Part shown: positions 34,333 through 46,826 of the stretch, piece by piece | Numbering within the stretch: the stretch's first letter is position 1 | Layout: every line of letters begins with the position of its first letter | Assembly: GCA_905250025.1 (NCBI GenBank) | Contig: CAJNOJ010000367.1 | Coordinates: forward strand, 1 to 64,000 | Length of the DNA: 64,000 nucleotides | Reading direction: 5' to 3' | From: Adineta ricciae | Taxonomy: Eukaryota > Rotifera > Eurotatoria > Adinetida > Adinetidae | Program-made: the position numbers and the translations under genes | The notes under the pieces: generated by a model | What the model saw: the letters and a program-made list of their open reading frames with translations, nothing else | Told to the model about the DNA's origin: nothing | Databases searched by the model: none

Positions 34333-36193
34333 TCATATCACAATTGAAAATTGATCAAAAACACTTCGATCATGTTCAAGTAGACATTCATAGTGAAGAC
34401 GTCGTTGCGTCTCATTAACAGAAACAGTAACACGTCCATATCCATAGGCAATCATTCGCGATTTGCTCCACCAAGGTTGAGGCTGTATCCATTTATCATT
34501 ATCCAATGCTCCGCCAGTTCCCTGTACAACAATCACAGGAGAACGAACGTTGGTGTATGTATTGTTAGTGATAATCGTTGTATTGTCATAGAATATTCGT
34601 TCATATACATGCATATGACCTGTAATAATCAATTGTACTTGATATTTGACGAAGAGAGAATAAACTGTTTTGAATAACGTGGAATTTGGTAGATGTTGTC
34701 TGAAATAGAACAGTATATGTTAAGAAGTTAATTGCGAGTGAAAATATACTCGAGTTCGGATTCGTCTGAGCACAATAATGGTCTATGTGTAACAACGATG
34801 ATAAATGGTTGTTGGGCGCGATTTTGGGTGGCTTTAATCAAATCATTGACTAACCATGCATATTGAACGCTGTCTTTGCTGTAGTCATGCTAAGAAACAA
34901 GAATCACTTGTACGAAATGATTCGAATATTCGCTTACTTGTGAGCTCATCGATATCCAATGAACTGGTCCGGTATTGAAGCTAAACCAAAAGTTATCCAA
35001 ACCAAGACTTTCAGGACCAGGCATGCGAAATCGGTTTCGATAAGCTGTGTAATTGTAATAAGCTTCATGGTTACCAACATTGGTCATGTATGGTACTATC
35101 GATGAGATTGGCTCGACTTGTCTTCCCCACATATCCCAAACTTCCTAGATGAAAAATAAAGAAAAAGTAAGAGAAGAATTATTGCTTGATTCTGTCTAAA
35201 CACTTACGGCAATTTCTTCTGACGAGCCAGTGCCGGCATAACTAATATCACCGACGTGTACAACACTTGTGAACGGAGTAGTTCGATGATCTTCCGTGAT
35301 CTGTTTAGCTACAAGATGTCCAGCTGGAATAACAGTACCCATATCACCCATCACAGCAAATACACGTGTCGAAACGTTAGAACAATCTGTCTTGAAGCTA
35401 AACTCCTCCGACCAAGCTTTAGCGTTTCCCACTCTACACATAACAAATCCTACGATTAGAATGAATGATATCTTGATAGATTATACATCACCTGTAGTAG
35501 TATATTTGACACGGTTGTAAGGTTATCATCCTAGCTTCATAGATCGTTCCTTTCCATCCACCAATTCCAACATCATAGGTACGATTTGTAGCTGCTTGTG
35601 TATAGATATAGCTACCGCTGACGGTTCCGTATCGAACAAAGGATGGCGGCTGGTGTTCACTACCAATACCTTTTAAAATCCAGATAACGACCATAGAAGA
35701 CCAAGTACCATCGGCAAGTAACGATAGATGAATTTGCTACAGTATAGTAGAAGAGAATGTATCGGTATATTCGAACATAAAGAAAAGCCTACGAACTTGC
35801 GGGGTGTTATTATCGGTGAGGGAATCCAGTTCAATAAAATTGTCATGGAATTGCTGCCAAGAGATACTGAAGTGTTGTTCATGCTCATTTGCTACTTGCT
35901 TCATTGTACGTTTCATTGTACGAATTACGTGTTTAAGATCTGGAACATTATCGTCGGGCTCGATGTCGTGAAGATAATGTTGTAATTCATAGGCATCAAG
36001 TTCATCATTTGCATTTAAATCTATATGTCGAAAGAACACTCGAAGTGGTGCCTCTTCGACTGCACGGAAAACAAAATAAACATACACATCAATTAAATGG
36101 AAAATATTTACTTTGACGAATTGGTTTCCCATAAATCAGTGTTGTTAACACAAAACAAACTAAAATACACAAAGGCAACTGCATATCTGTCAT
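34333..36193 (-). CDS. Secreted EF-hand/purple acid phosphatase fusion (haplotype B)
   Basis: Seven exons: 36112-36193, 35797-36059, 35492-35736, 35208-35433, 34938-35144, 34750-34889, 34333-34699, totalling 509 residues. The signal peptide is MTDMQLPLCILVCFVLTTLIYG. Residues 41-52 (DLNANDELDAYE) are a canonical EF-hand calcium loop; a helical stretch to about 115 may be a second, weaker one. From about 116 (QIHLSLLADGTWSSMVVIW) follows the fibronectin-like N-domain, then all five metal blocks of purple acid phosphatases: GDMG (226-229), GDISY (258-262), GNHE (296-299), VTHR (374-377) and GHMH (415-418). It should hydrolyse phosphomonoesters with a dinuclear metal centre outside the cell or in the lysosome. 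The donor of exon 2 (GTTCGT) is unusual, so that boundary is the least certain. Many NxT/NxS sites fit a secreted protein. Confidence 0.85.
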
Positions 36194-36422
36194 ATGGCGT
36201 GTGCTTCAACAACGCATAAAAAGTAAGTTTTTTTTTATATGACTCGATACGATTCTTGATATACTATCTATGCAAGAGAAAAAGAACATTTATAGATAAA
36301 CAACTACGAGATAGTTTCTTTTTCACCTTTTCATTATTTCAAGGTGATATCAACCGATCACTCACACCTTCATAAAATAAAAGAATATAGTTAAAAGGTC
36401 ATCAGTTTATTTAAGTGACTAA
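36194..36422. other. Spacer between phosphatase and glycosidase genes (haplotype B)
   Basis: Short 5' region of the phosphatase gene and 3' region of the glycosidase gene. No other feature seen. Confidence 0.5.
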
Positions 36423-37795
36423 TTAAAAGACGCAGATAACTCTTGTTGAATCAATAACGATTTGAGCTTCGCCTGCATCCGGTCCAAATGGACAAGTAAC
36501 ATTCACCACTCCCAAAGTGGAATGGTAGACGAGAAATGGAGACCTTTCGTTGAGTAAACCTTGGAGACCTATTTCTGCTAAGTTAATTCCGATCGTATTA
36601 GTTATATAGCCAACTCGTTGAGAACTAACAGGTGTCCATTTGTTCCATTCGCCAAGAAAAGCATATTGTGTTTTATCAGCAAACTGAACAAGAGGTGATA
36701 TACCCCAGCGGCATATCGATAAATCATGACATTTGCTCGCTAATACGTTCAAAGGATGCTCATTATCAAAAGTCAACACCTCAGTCGGATTATCATATGA
36801 CCAAATAACTCCAGCTTGAGCTCCAATCATCGAAGGAAAAATTTGATAATCTCTTTTCATCGCTGAAGCAAATAGGGTATAAAATGTGACTGGTTTTTGG
36901 TATCTAAATAAGATTGACTTTAGAAGGGGCAGAGGAGAGACAACGAAAGAACTTACATCAGATGTGTTTCAGTCGAATAAAGTTCGCCTTGAGAAGTACC
37001 ATTATAAAGAGCCCAATCGGATATTAATCTATTAATCATTGTTAATGGTCGATCTGGTTTGAAAATCAAACCGTCTGGTCGGCAACATCTCATGATAACG
37101 TCTTTGTTTGTATAATTGATTGCATCGCCTGGAGTAACAGGTCCTGTAGATAGAGTCGCGATAAGTGCTTCTCGTTCAGGCAGAACCTCCTTTGGATTTG
37201 ATTTGTAAGGAGCATCTGGTTGAACAGACGTTGACCAAAACACATCTTTAAAGGGTGCTACACCAATGGCATCCAGGAACATGCTGGATATTCCTATCGC
37301 CCATTGTTGTGCTTTACCTTCAAGATGAAATGCATAGTCTGTTGACGCGCGTGCTTGAGTAACACGTGAAATTGGTAGAGCACTAAGTATATGACGTGGT
37401 AAACTCATACAGTATTGTATATTGATATTTGTTTGATCGGCTGCTCTGCCCATCGATGACAGCCATTGCTGGCCAAGATGGATATCAGTAAGTAAAGGGG
37501 AAAACTGCATTGTTTGACGATCAAGCCAATCTTGTTCATAGAGAACAAGTCCCCAATCATGAGCTTGAGTTAATAAATCCGCCCAGAATGAATCATTTCC
37601 AATCGGTAATGCCTTCTGATTGTTTTCATCCAGAGCAAACGAATAATTGTATTTATAAGCCGTATCATACGACCAATAACGATTATGTGCCGCTAATGGA
37701 ATATTTTCTAATCGACGATGTAGATTAACAAGGCCATCAGGAAATATATCCGGGCGTGCTATCCATTTCGAAACGCCGTCGCCAGCACCTTTAAA
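36423..37795 (-). CDS. Secreted clan GH-D-like glycosidase, C-terminal part (haplotype B)
   Basis: Exons 36957-37795 (cut by the n) and 36423-36903, phase-2 intron. It is the allele of the complete gene at 42365-44755. The N-terminal part of the same haplotype resumes at 45380 with an overlap of about 80 bases (37716-37795 against 45380 onward), so the gene is complete across the two contigs. Confidence 0.8.
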
Positions 37796-37796
37796 N
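37796..37796. other. Single-n junction, haplotype B to A
   Basis: Left side is inside the glycosidase gene; right side is inside exon 2 of the NHL gene (equivalent to 31720). The order jumps back about 6 kb. Confidence 0.85.
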
Positions 37797-39061
37797 TGTC
37801 ACCTGTATCTCGATTAACTGTATAAATTGTATTATTTCTATCGATAAAGAGACCAAAATTTTGAGTACCAGTCGTTTCGTTTGTTGAAAAAGTGATTCCA
37901 TTTGGATTCCAGCTTGCTGATGAGCAGAATTTTAGTCGATTATAGGAAACAACTAAAAGCACACGGTAGTTTATATATACAAGTATCGACTAGTACGTTA
38001 CCATTCGAAGGAATATAGTTTATTGAATTTGATTGCACTGAAGTTGTTTTTGTTGCTATTGTTGTTGTTGATGTTATTTCTGTGTAATTACACGAACTAT
38101 TGATCAGATTGAATTTCTGAATTCGACTATTACCATAGTCAACAACAAATAGGTTTCCGAAACTATCAAACCCGATGGAATATGGAGAAGATAAGCGAGA
38201 CGGCGATGGGCCAGAACTATTGCATCCAGCTATACATCGATAACCGTTGGGCCCTGATCCAACGATGCGATTATTACCTTTATCTGCAATGAAAAGATAT
38301 CCGTTTGCATCCAATGTAACTCCAGTTGGATTTTTCAATGGAATTGTTGCCATCAATGACTTATTTCCAACGAGCGTAGTTCCATTCAGCTCTCCTGATC
38401 GAAAAAGCTGGATACGATGATTATTTGTATCTGCGATATATAAATTATAGCTCGTATCGACAAATATTCCACTGGGACCGTTCAAAGTAAAAACCGTACT
38501 GCCAGATGCACCTGTTCCAGCTACAGTTGTTAAACTACTACTATTGGACGACATAGCTACTATACGATGAGCCGTACTCATCGAGCAATACATGATATTA
38601 TCATCATCCATAAAAATACCATAGCATTTATTACATGTGTACATTACTGGAATGCCAACTGTTGAATTTATTGTCCATTTATCTATTCGACCGGTAAGAT
38701 TATCACTGTCAACATATATATCACGAGAATAAGTAACAAAAAGGCTCATTGGTGTGGATAAATTCGCAAGGGGAAGTGTCGTTGGTGTGGAATTACCGTC
38801 TGGCCATACGACAATTCGGTTGTATTGTTGATTAGCAACATAAATTGTATTATTATTATCAATAAAAATTGCGTATGGCTTTGAACCTACGGTAATATTA
38901 TTGGCAAACGTTGTAGCGTTTAGGTTCCATGTCGCATTTGGACAGAACTTTAGTTGATTGAAAGAAACTGATGAAGAAGATACATGCCGAATGATGAGGA
39001 AAACTATCCAGGCAATCGTATTGTTCATGGAAAATAGAAATGCTTTGTTCTCTTCTTGCAA
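37797..39061 (-). CDS. NHL/EGF receptor, 5' part (haplotype A)
   Basis: Exon 1 is 38002-39061 (signal peptide and first NHL propeller) and the start of exon 2 is 37797-37952, joined by a short intron with phase 1 as in haplotype B. It reads MQEENKAFLFSMNNTIAWIV at the N-terminus. Together with 26993-28624 it makes a nearly complete A allele. Confidence 0.85.
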
Positions 39062-39469
39062 GTTTTGACCGTGATAAAGAAAAAAACATCTGTCCTTAAA
39101 GTTTCAGTCTTTCTTCATTATACTAACTAAATAGAACAAATAACGAATAGTAGAATAAAAGAAAGATGGATATTTATTCTCGTTCATATTTCAGTAGGAA
39201 ACCATACCGAAAAACATACTTCCGATATGTATTATGTTAAATGTCATCAATGAAATTTTTTTATTTGCATTTATTTCAAGAACACATATACGATCTTTCA
39301 CTTTCAAACAATGAATAATTAACATCGAGAAGAGAAAAATCAATGATAACACTTAATTCATTTCATCCACAATATATGGATTTATCGATACTATTTACGA
39401 TAGGGTAAAGGATACTTTTATACATGAGAACAACATTAAGATTTAATTTTTTTGAATACAAAATATAAC
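39062..39469. other. Spacer upstream of NHL gene (haplotype A)
   Basis: Colinear with 32989-33393 and nothing else recognised. Confidence 0.45.
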
Positions 39470-40200
39470 ATGTTGGTAGTCTTCACGTTTTTCGTTGTTA
39501 TAAAATCAACTACTTCCGAACAAACAACCATTGGTATTCGCATGATCATCATCGTTGGTAAATTGCATCTCAAAATCCACATCTATTTGATCTATCAGAA
39601 AATGATGATTACATCTCAACACCGTCCATGGCGAAACAAAAACTTGCGTTGTTTCCCGTGTCGTTTGTAAACACTCTTCCTTCCAGTTATTATTAGAAGA
39701 ACGTGAAAAGAATCTATCGGTTGTGATTGTCAACAGAAGTCAAAAGTCAGGTGAATGTTTTTATAGGAATAAAATTCTATACTGAATTTTGTTTCATCCT
39801 TTGCGACTTATGACAACAATTATGTACATATGTGTGTAGGCAATACTATATAGTTTATATTTTTCGAAGGTTTACAGACGCACGATTGTCTTTGCGTTGC
39901 TTTTTTTAAAATTCAGTATATATTGGTAATAACAAAATGATCAGTGCAATAACTCTCGTATACTTGGCTTTGCTCTGATAACAACTTGTCAAGGGTTGTC
40001 TATGAATACCAATGAGAGATGTTCCAGTTTTCGTGGTGATAATTGCACAAAGCGCATTCCTTGCGGTGCTTGCAATGCATATATTCGCTGTGACAGAGCT
40101 TGTGAATATATCCATTTTATTATTAGTAAAAAATTCTTAATATTCTGTGCATCATTCATTTCTTTTCTGTTTTAGAAAACCGTTAAGCACTAAACTTTTA
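39470..40200 (+). pseudogene. Small secreted cysteine-rich protein, apparently decayed (haplotype A)
   Basis: ATG at 39470 gives MLVVFTFFVVIKSTTSEQTT and then shifts frame relative to haplotype B. The conserved SQNPHLFDLSENDDYISTPS peptide is still readable in another frame, followed by KQKLALFPVSFVNTLP, and the cysteine-rich end reads NERCSSFRGDNCTKRIPC then GACNAYIRCDRACEY with one cysteine lost. The 129-bp block of haplotype B is absent. Confidence 0.35.
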
Positions 40201-40280
40201 CCATAGTTAGTTCTGTTCACATGACAAAACATATTCTATACTTTTTATTAGTTTCAAATATTCTGATTTCCGAGAGAAAA

Positions 40281-42141
40281 TCATATCACAATTGAAAATT
40301 GATCATAAACACTTCGATCATGTTCAAGTAGATATTCATAATGAAGACGTCGTTGCGTCTCATCAACAGAAACAGTAACACGTCCATATCCATAGGCAAT
40401 CATTCGCGATTTACTCCACCAAGGTTGAGGCTGTATCCATTTATCATTATCAAATGCTCCACCAGTTCCTTGTACAACAATCACAGGAGAACGAACGTTC
40501 GTGTATGTATTGTTAGTGATAAGTGTTGTGTTGTCATAAAATATTCGTTCATATACATGCATATGACCTGTAATAATCAATTGTACTTGATATTTCACGA
40601 AGAGAGAATAAACTGTTTTGAATAAGGTGGAATTCGGTAGATGTTGTCTGAAATAGATCAATATACGTTAAGAAGGTAATTGTGAGTGAAAATATACTCG
40701 AGTTCGGATTCGTCTGAGCACAATAATGGTCTATGTGTAACAACGATGATAAATGGTTGTTGGGTGCGATTTTGGGTGGCTTTGATCAGATCATTGACTA
40801 ACCATGCATATTGAACACTGTCTTTGCTGTAGTCATGCTAAGAAACAAGGACTACTCGTACGAAATGATTCGAATATCTGCTTACTTGTGAGCTCATCGA
40901 TATCCAATGAACTGGTCCGGTATTGAAGCTAAACCAAAAGTTATCCACACCAAGACTTTCAGGACCAGGCATGCGAAATCGGTTTCGATAAGCTGTGTAA
41001 TTGTAATAAGCTTCATGATTACCAACATTGGTCATGTATGGTACTATCGATGAGATTGGCTCAACTTGTCTTCCCCACATATCCCAAACTTCCTAGATGA
41101 AAAATGAAGAAAAAGTAAGAGAAGAATTATTACTTGATTCTTTCTAAACACGTACGGCAATCTCTTCTGACGAGCCAGTGCCGGCATAACTAATATCACC
41201 GACGTGTACAACACTTGTGAACGGAGTAGTTCGATGATCTTCCGTGATCTGTTTAGCTACAAGATGTCCGGCTGGAATAACAGTACCCATATCACCCATA
41301 ACAGCAAATACACGTGTCGAAACATTAGAACAATCTGTCTTGAAGCTATACTCATCCGACCAAGCTTTAGCGTTTCCCACTCTACACATAACAAATCCTA
41401 CGATTAGAATGAATGATATCTTGATAGATTATACATCACCTGTAGTAGTATATTTGACACGGTTGTAAGCTTATCATCCTTGCTTCATAGATCGTTCCTT
41501 TCCATCCACCAATTCCAACATCATAGGTACGATTTGTAGCCGCTTGTGTATAGATATAGCTACCGCTGGCGGTTCCGTATCGAACAAAGGATGACGGCTG
41601 GTGTTCACTGCCAATACCTTTTAAAATCCAGATAACGACCATAGAGGACCAAGTACCATCGGCAAGTAACGATAGATGAATTTGCTACAGTATAGTAGAA
41701 GAGAATGTATCGGTATATTTGAAAACAAAGAAAAGCCTACGAACTTGAGGAATGTTATTATCGGCGATGGAATCCAATTCAATAAAATTGCCATGAAATT
41801 GCTGCCAAGAGATACTGAAATGTTGTTCATGCTCATTTGTTACTTGCTTCATCGTACGTTTCATTGTACGAATTACTTGATTAAGATCTGGAACCTTATC
41901 GTCGGGCTCGATGTCGTGAAAATAATGTTGTAATTCATAGGCATCAAGTTCATCATTTGCATTTAAATCAATATGTCGAAAGAACACTCGAAGTGGTGCC
42001 TCTTCGACTGCACGGAAAGCAAAACAAACATACACATCAATCAAATGGAAAATATTTACTTTGACGAATTGGTTTCCCATAGATCAGTGTTGTTAACACA
42101 AAACAAACTAAAATACACAAAGGCATCTGCATATCTGTCAT
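40281..42141 (-). CDS. Secreted EF-hand/purple acid phosphatase fusion (haplotype A)
   Basis: Allele of 34333-36193 with the same seven-exon structure and start (ATG at 42141, MTDMQMPLCIL). All five metal-binding blocks and the EF-hand loop DLNANDELDAYE are intact. Differences are scattered substitutions such as Leu to Phe in ELQHYFHD and a Ser for Pro before the phosphatase domain. The unusual GT donor of exon 2 is shared (CCTCAA then GTTCGT), which supports that it is used or that the exon is organised differently in both alleles. Confidence 0.85.
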
Positions 42142-42364
42142 ATGGCGTGTGCTTCAACAACGCAAAAAAAGTAAGCTTATTTTATGTAACTCAATTCGAT
42201 TCTTGATATACTATCTATGCAAGAGAAAAAGAACATTTAGATAAACAACCACGAGATAGTTTCTTTTTCATCTTTTCATTATTTCGAGGTGATATCAGCG
42301 GATCGCTCACATCCTCATAAAATACAAGAATATAGTTAAAAGGTCATCAGTTTATTTAAGTGAT

Positions 42365-44755
42365 TTAGAAAACGCAGATAACTCTTGTTGAGTCAATAAC
42401 GATTTGAGCTTCGCCTGCATCCGGTCCAAATGGACAAGTGACATTCACCACTCCCAAAGTGGAATGGTAGACGAGAAATGGAGACCTTTCGTTGAGTAAA
42501 CCTTGGAGACCTATTTCTGCTAAGTTAATTCCGATCATATTAGTTATATAGCCAACTCGTTGAGAACTAACAGGTGTCCATTTGTTCCATTCGCCAAGAA
42601 AAGCATATTGTGTTTTATCAGCAAACTGAACAAGAGGTGATACACCCCAACGGCATATCGATAAATCATGGCATTTGCTTGCTAATACGTTCAAAGGATG
42701 CTCATTATCAAAGGTCAACACCTCAGTCGGATTATCATATGACCAAATAACTCCGGCTTGAGCGCCAATCATCGAAGGAAAAATTTGATAATCTCTTTTC
42801 ATCGCTGAGGCAAAGAGAGTATAAAATGTGACTGGTTTTTGGTATCTAAATAAGAAAGATTGACTTTAGGAGGAGCAGAGGAGAGAAAACGAAAGATCTT
42901 ACATCAGATGCGTTTCAGTCGAATAAAGTTCGCCTTGAGAAGTACCATTATAAAGAGCCCAATCAGATATTAATCTATTAATCATTGTTAATGGTCGATC
43001 TGGTTTAAAAATCAAACCGTCTGGTCGGCAACATCTCATGATAACGTCTTTGTTTGTATAATTGATTGCATCGCCTGGAGTAACAGGTCCTGTAGATAGA
43101 GTCGCGATAAGTGCTTCTCGTTCAGGCAGAACTTCCTTTGGATTTGATTTGTAAGGAGCATCTGGTTGAACAGACGTTGACCAAAACACATCTTTAAAGG
43201 GTGCTATACCAATGGCATCCAGGAACATGCTGGATATTCCTATCGCCCATTGTTGTGCTTTACCTTCAAGATGAACTGCATAGTCCGTTGACGCGCGTGC
43301 TTGAGTAACACGTGAAATTGGTAGAGCACTAAGTATATGACGTGGTAAACTCATACAGTATTGTATATTGATACCTGTTTGATCGGCTGCTCTGCCCATC
43401 GATGACAGCCATTGCTGGCCAAGATGGATGTCAGTAAGTAGAGGTGAAAACTGCATTGTTTGACGATCAAGCCAATCTTGTTCATAGAGAACAAGTCCCC
43501 AATCATGAGCTTGAGTTAATAAATCCGCCCAGAATGAATCGTTTCCAATCGGCAATGCCTTCTGATTGTTTTCATCGAGGGCAAACGAATAATTGTATTT
43601 ATAATCCGTATCATACGACCAATAACGATTATGTGCTGCTAATGGAATATTTTCTAATCGACGATGTAGATTAACAAGGCCATCAGGAAATATATCCGGG
43701 CGTGCTATCCATTTCGAAACGCCGTCGCCAGCACCTTTAAAATACCACCAAGAATCAAGTTGTAAATAATGAATTGGGAGTGCAAGTCGTTGACGAATAT
43801 CCACCATGGTTTCTTCATAATTTACTCCTTTTTCTGTATTATAATAATAATAGCCACCATTGTCGGTGTAATATCCAAGATAATTGATTGTTAAATCAGC
43901 GGAACGATATTTCTGTGTTCGATTATATTCTTTTTGCATCAATTGACCCCATTCTCTGACACCTAAATTGATGCCATTCGGTGAGTAAAAAACCATCATT
44001 GAATGATTATAGTTGGAAGGAATCGATAGTATTGAACCCAGAACACCATATTCCAATGTGCTGGTATTCGTTTGAACAAATGAACTACTCATAAATTGCG
44101 AAAATGGCGAGAGAACCAACATATCACCTTCGCCTTGTTGAGTTAGATTAAAAACAACAATTGGACCCGATTCAATTCCTGCCTCAACAATCTGATTCGA
44201 TGGAATCCATCGACCAGCATGTTTCTTGTCATCACCAGCCATTTCGCCTTCAAATGTGAAATATCCTCGTTGATCTCCATCATCAATCTGTTCGATATGA
44301 AACGATGGAAAAACCGTACGAACATCATTCATACCAAGAGGTACAGTATTTGTCAAAATCTGATCACCGGTATCCAAATAAAATGAAATTCCTGAAATAG
44401 AATACCAATCACGAATATGGCCAACGATTATCGTATGTATTCCACCACGAGCAAGATCGTAATTCAATTGAAAATCTCGATAGTCACCTAATTGCGGATC
44501 GAAGCCACTGCCAGATGTTACATTAATCAACGGTAAGGAACCATCATCGGATGAATACCATTTATTATCTACATAGATGGCAGTACGAGCTGAACGAAGC
44601 CAGACACGATCACCGATGCTTATTTTATATCCTCCTTTTTGGTCAACAGACACATTTATATTACCCCAGCTCGAACATTCAACGATAAGAACGAACAACA
44701 ATAAGAGATGCATCATCATCAAAGATTCTAACGAAAGAATAAATAAGAGCTTCAC
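42365..44755 (-). CDS. Secreted glycosidase of clan GH-D type (alpha-galactosidase/raffinose-synthase-like), complete (haplotype A)
   Basis: Exon 1 is 42903-44755 and exon 2 is 42365-42845, phase-2 intron of 57 bases, 777 residues. The signal peptide is hydrophobic (HLLLLFVLIVECSS), with possible starts at Met1 or the MMM cluster. An N-terminal beta-rich region of about 280 residues is followed by a TIM-barrel-like part: INYLGYYTDNGGYYYY, LPIHYLQLDSWWYFKG, FPDGLVNLHRRL, WGLVLYEQDWLDRQ, ISSMFLDAIG and LSTGPVTPGD, then DGLIFKPDRPLTMI. QLDSWW and YEQDW carry acidic residues in positions typical of barrel-strand catalytic acids. I recognise the fold type but not the exact family; GH36 or a related one is most likely, and the substrate is unknown. 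Exon 2 adds a C-terminal beta domain. Transcribed divergently from the RING gene. Confidence 0.7.
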
Positions 44756-45099
44756 CTATATATACATACCCAGATAACGATAAAAATGTATGGTATGTAC
44801 TTGAAATACAAAAGATCGTTTTATGCTATATCATTATGAAAATAGTAGATAAAATATGGATCGTAATATTCATATTCAAATTTATGATCGCAGCGAGTGC
44901 ATACAAATAAAACTAGGCATGGATAAGCAGTGATCAAAAGAATGTACCTGTTTGGTTCTTTCCTTTCCTTTTGTAGAACAAAAGTAAGCACCAAATGATG
45001 AGTCATACACGAACTCGCAACGCGGAGAAAGAAAAAAAAAAGCAGTTAAGGAGTCATTTGTGTGTACTGCCTTTTAGAAAGAAGTAAAGAAACTTCCAA
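44756..45099. promoter_or_regulatory. Divergent promoter region between glycosidase and RING/LRR genes (haplotype A)
   Basis: 344 bases separate the two start codons, which point away from each other. The second haplotype copy (46483-46826) has exactly the same length, with scattered substitutions. AT-rich words such as GTATATAGATGAA lie near the starts; no specific binding sites are recognised. Confidence 0.5.
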
Positions 45100-45378
45100 A
45101 TGGAAAATGGTTATGAGTATATAGATGAATCTTCGATTGATATTAGTCTGAAATGTCTGATATGTTCGGATCCTTATACAAACCCATGCTCGACGATCTG
45201 CGACCATACTTTCTGTCGATCTTGTGTTACAAAATGGCTCGAGTCAAGTGATCGATGTCCTGCTTGTAGTAAAAGGCCAATGACAAGCGAAGGTTTACGT
45301 GCAACAAATCGTCTGGTTTTTGATATACTCGATCGTCTGCTTGTTCGATGCAAAGCTTGTCGACAGACGAATATTCAA
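45100..45378 (+). CDS. RING/TRAF-zinc-finger/LRR protein, N-terminal part (haplotype A)
   Basis: The first 93 residues of the gene at 46827-48228, covering the intact RING finger; cut by the n at 45379. The 3' end of this allele appears at 55559-55877; roughly 800 bases between are missing from the window. Confidence 0.85.
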
Positions 45379-45379
45379 N
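45379..45379. other. Single-n junction, haplotype A to B
   Basis: Left side lies in the RING gene (plus strand), right side lies inside the glycosidase gene (minus strand, equivalent to 43659). The order jumps back about 1.7 kb. Confidence 0.85.
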
Positions 45380-46482
45380 CGACGATGTAGATTAACAAGG
45401 CCATCAGGAAATATATCCGGGCGTGCTATCCATTTCGAAACGCCGTCGCCAGCACCTTTAAAATACCACCAAGAATCAAGTTGTAAATAATGAATTGGGA
45501 GTGCAAGTCGTTGACGAATATCTACCATAGTTTCTTCATAATTTACTCCTTTTTCTGTATTATAATAATAATAGCCACCATTATCGGTGTAATATCCAAG
45601 ATAATTGATTGTTAGATCAGCGGAACGATATTTCTGTGTTCGATTATATTCTTTTTGCATCATTTGACCCCATTCTCTGATACCTAAATTAATGCCATTC
45701 GGTGAGTAAAAAACCATCATTGAATGATTGTAATTGGAAGGAATCGATAGTATCGAACCCAGAACACCATATTCCAATGTGCTGGTATTCGTTTGAACAA
45801 ATGAACTACTCATAAATTGCGAAAATGGCGAGAGAATCAACAGATCACCTTCGCCTTGTTGAGTTAGGTTAAAAATAACAATTGGACCTGATTCAATTCC
45901 TGACTCAACAATTTGACTCGATGAAATCCATCGACCAGCATGTTTCTTGTCATCACCTGCCATTTCGCCTTCAAATGTGAAATATCCTCGTTGATCTCCA
46001 TCATCAATCTGCTCGATATGAAACGATGGAAAAACCGTACGAATATCATTCATACCAAGAGGTACAGTATTTGTCAAAATCTGATCACCGGTATCCAAAT
46101 GAAATGAAATTCCTGAAATAGAATACCAATCACGAATATGACCAACGATTATCGTATGTATTCCACCACGAGCAAGATCGTAATTCAATTGAAAATCTCG
46201 ATAATCACCTAGTTGTGGATCGAAGCCACTGCCAGATGTTATATTAATCAATGGTAAGGAATCATCATCGGATGAATACCATTTATTATCTACATGGATG
46301 GCAGTACGAGCTGAACGAAGCCAGACGCGATCACCAATGCTTATTTGATATCCTCCTTTTTGGTCAACGGACACATTTATATTACCCCAGCTCGAACATT
46401 CAACGATAAGAACGAACAACAATAAGAGATGCATCATCATCATCATCAACGATTCTAACGAAAGAATAAATAAGAGCTCCAC
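45380..46482 (-). CDS. Secreted GH-D-like glycosidase, N-terminal part (haplotype B)
   Basis: Signal peptide and N-terminal beta region plus the start of the barrel, up to GLVNLHR. The signal region has five consecutive Met codons where haplotype A has three (a CAT-repeat length difference). It continues into 36423-37795 with about 80 bases of overlap. Confidence 0.8.
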
Positions 46483-46826
46483 CTATATATACACACACCC
46501 AGGTAGTGATAAAAATGTATGATATGTACTTGAAATACAAAAGATCGTTTTATGCTATATCATTATGAAATTAGTAGTTAAAATATGGATCGTAATATTC
46601 ATATTCAAATTTATGATCGCAGCGAGTGCATACAAATAGAATTAGGCATGGATAAGGAATGATCAAAAGAATGTATGTTTCGTTTCTTTTCTTTCCTGCG
46701 GCAGAACAAGAGTAAACACCAAATGATGAGTCATACACGAACTCGCAACGCGGTGAAAGAAAAAAAACCCAGTTAATGAGTCATTTGTGTGAACTGCCTT
46801 TTCAAAAGAAGTAAAGAAACTTCCAA
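46483..46826. promoter_or_regulatory. Divergent promoter region (haplotype B)
   Basis: 344 bases between the divergent glycosidase and RING start codons; colinear with 44756-45099. Confidence 0.5.
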
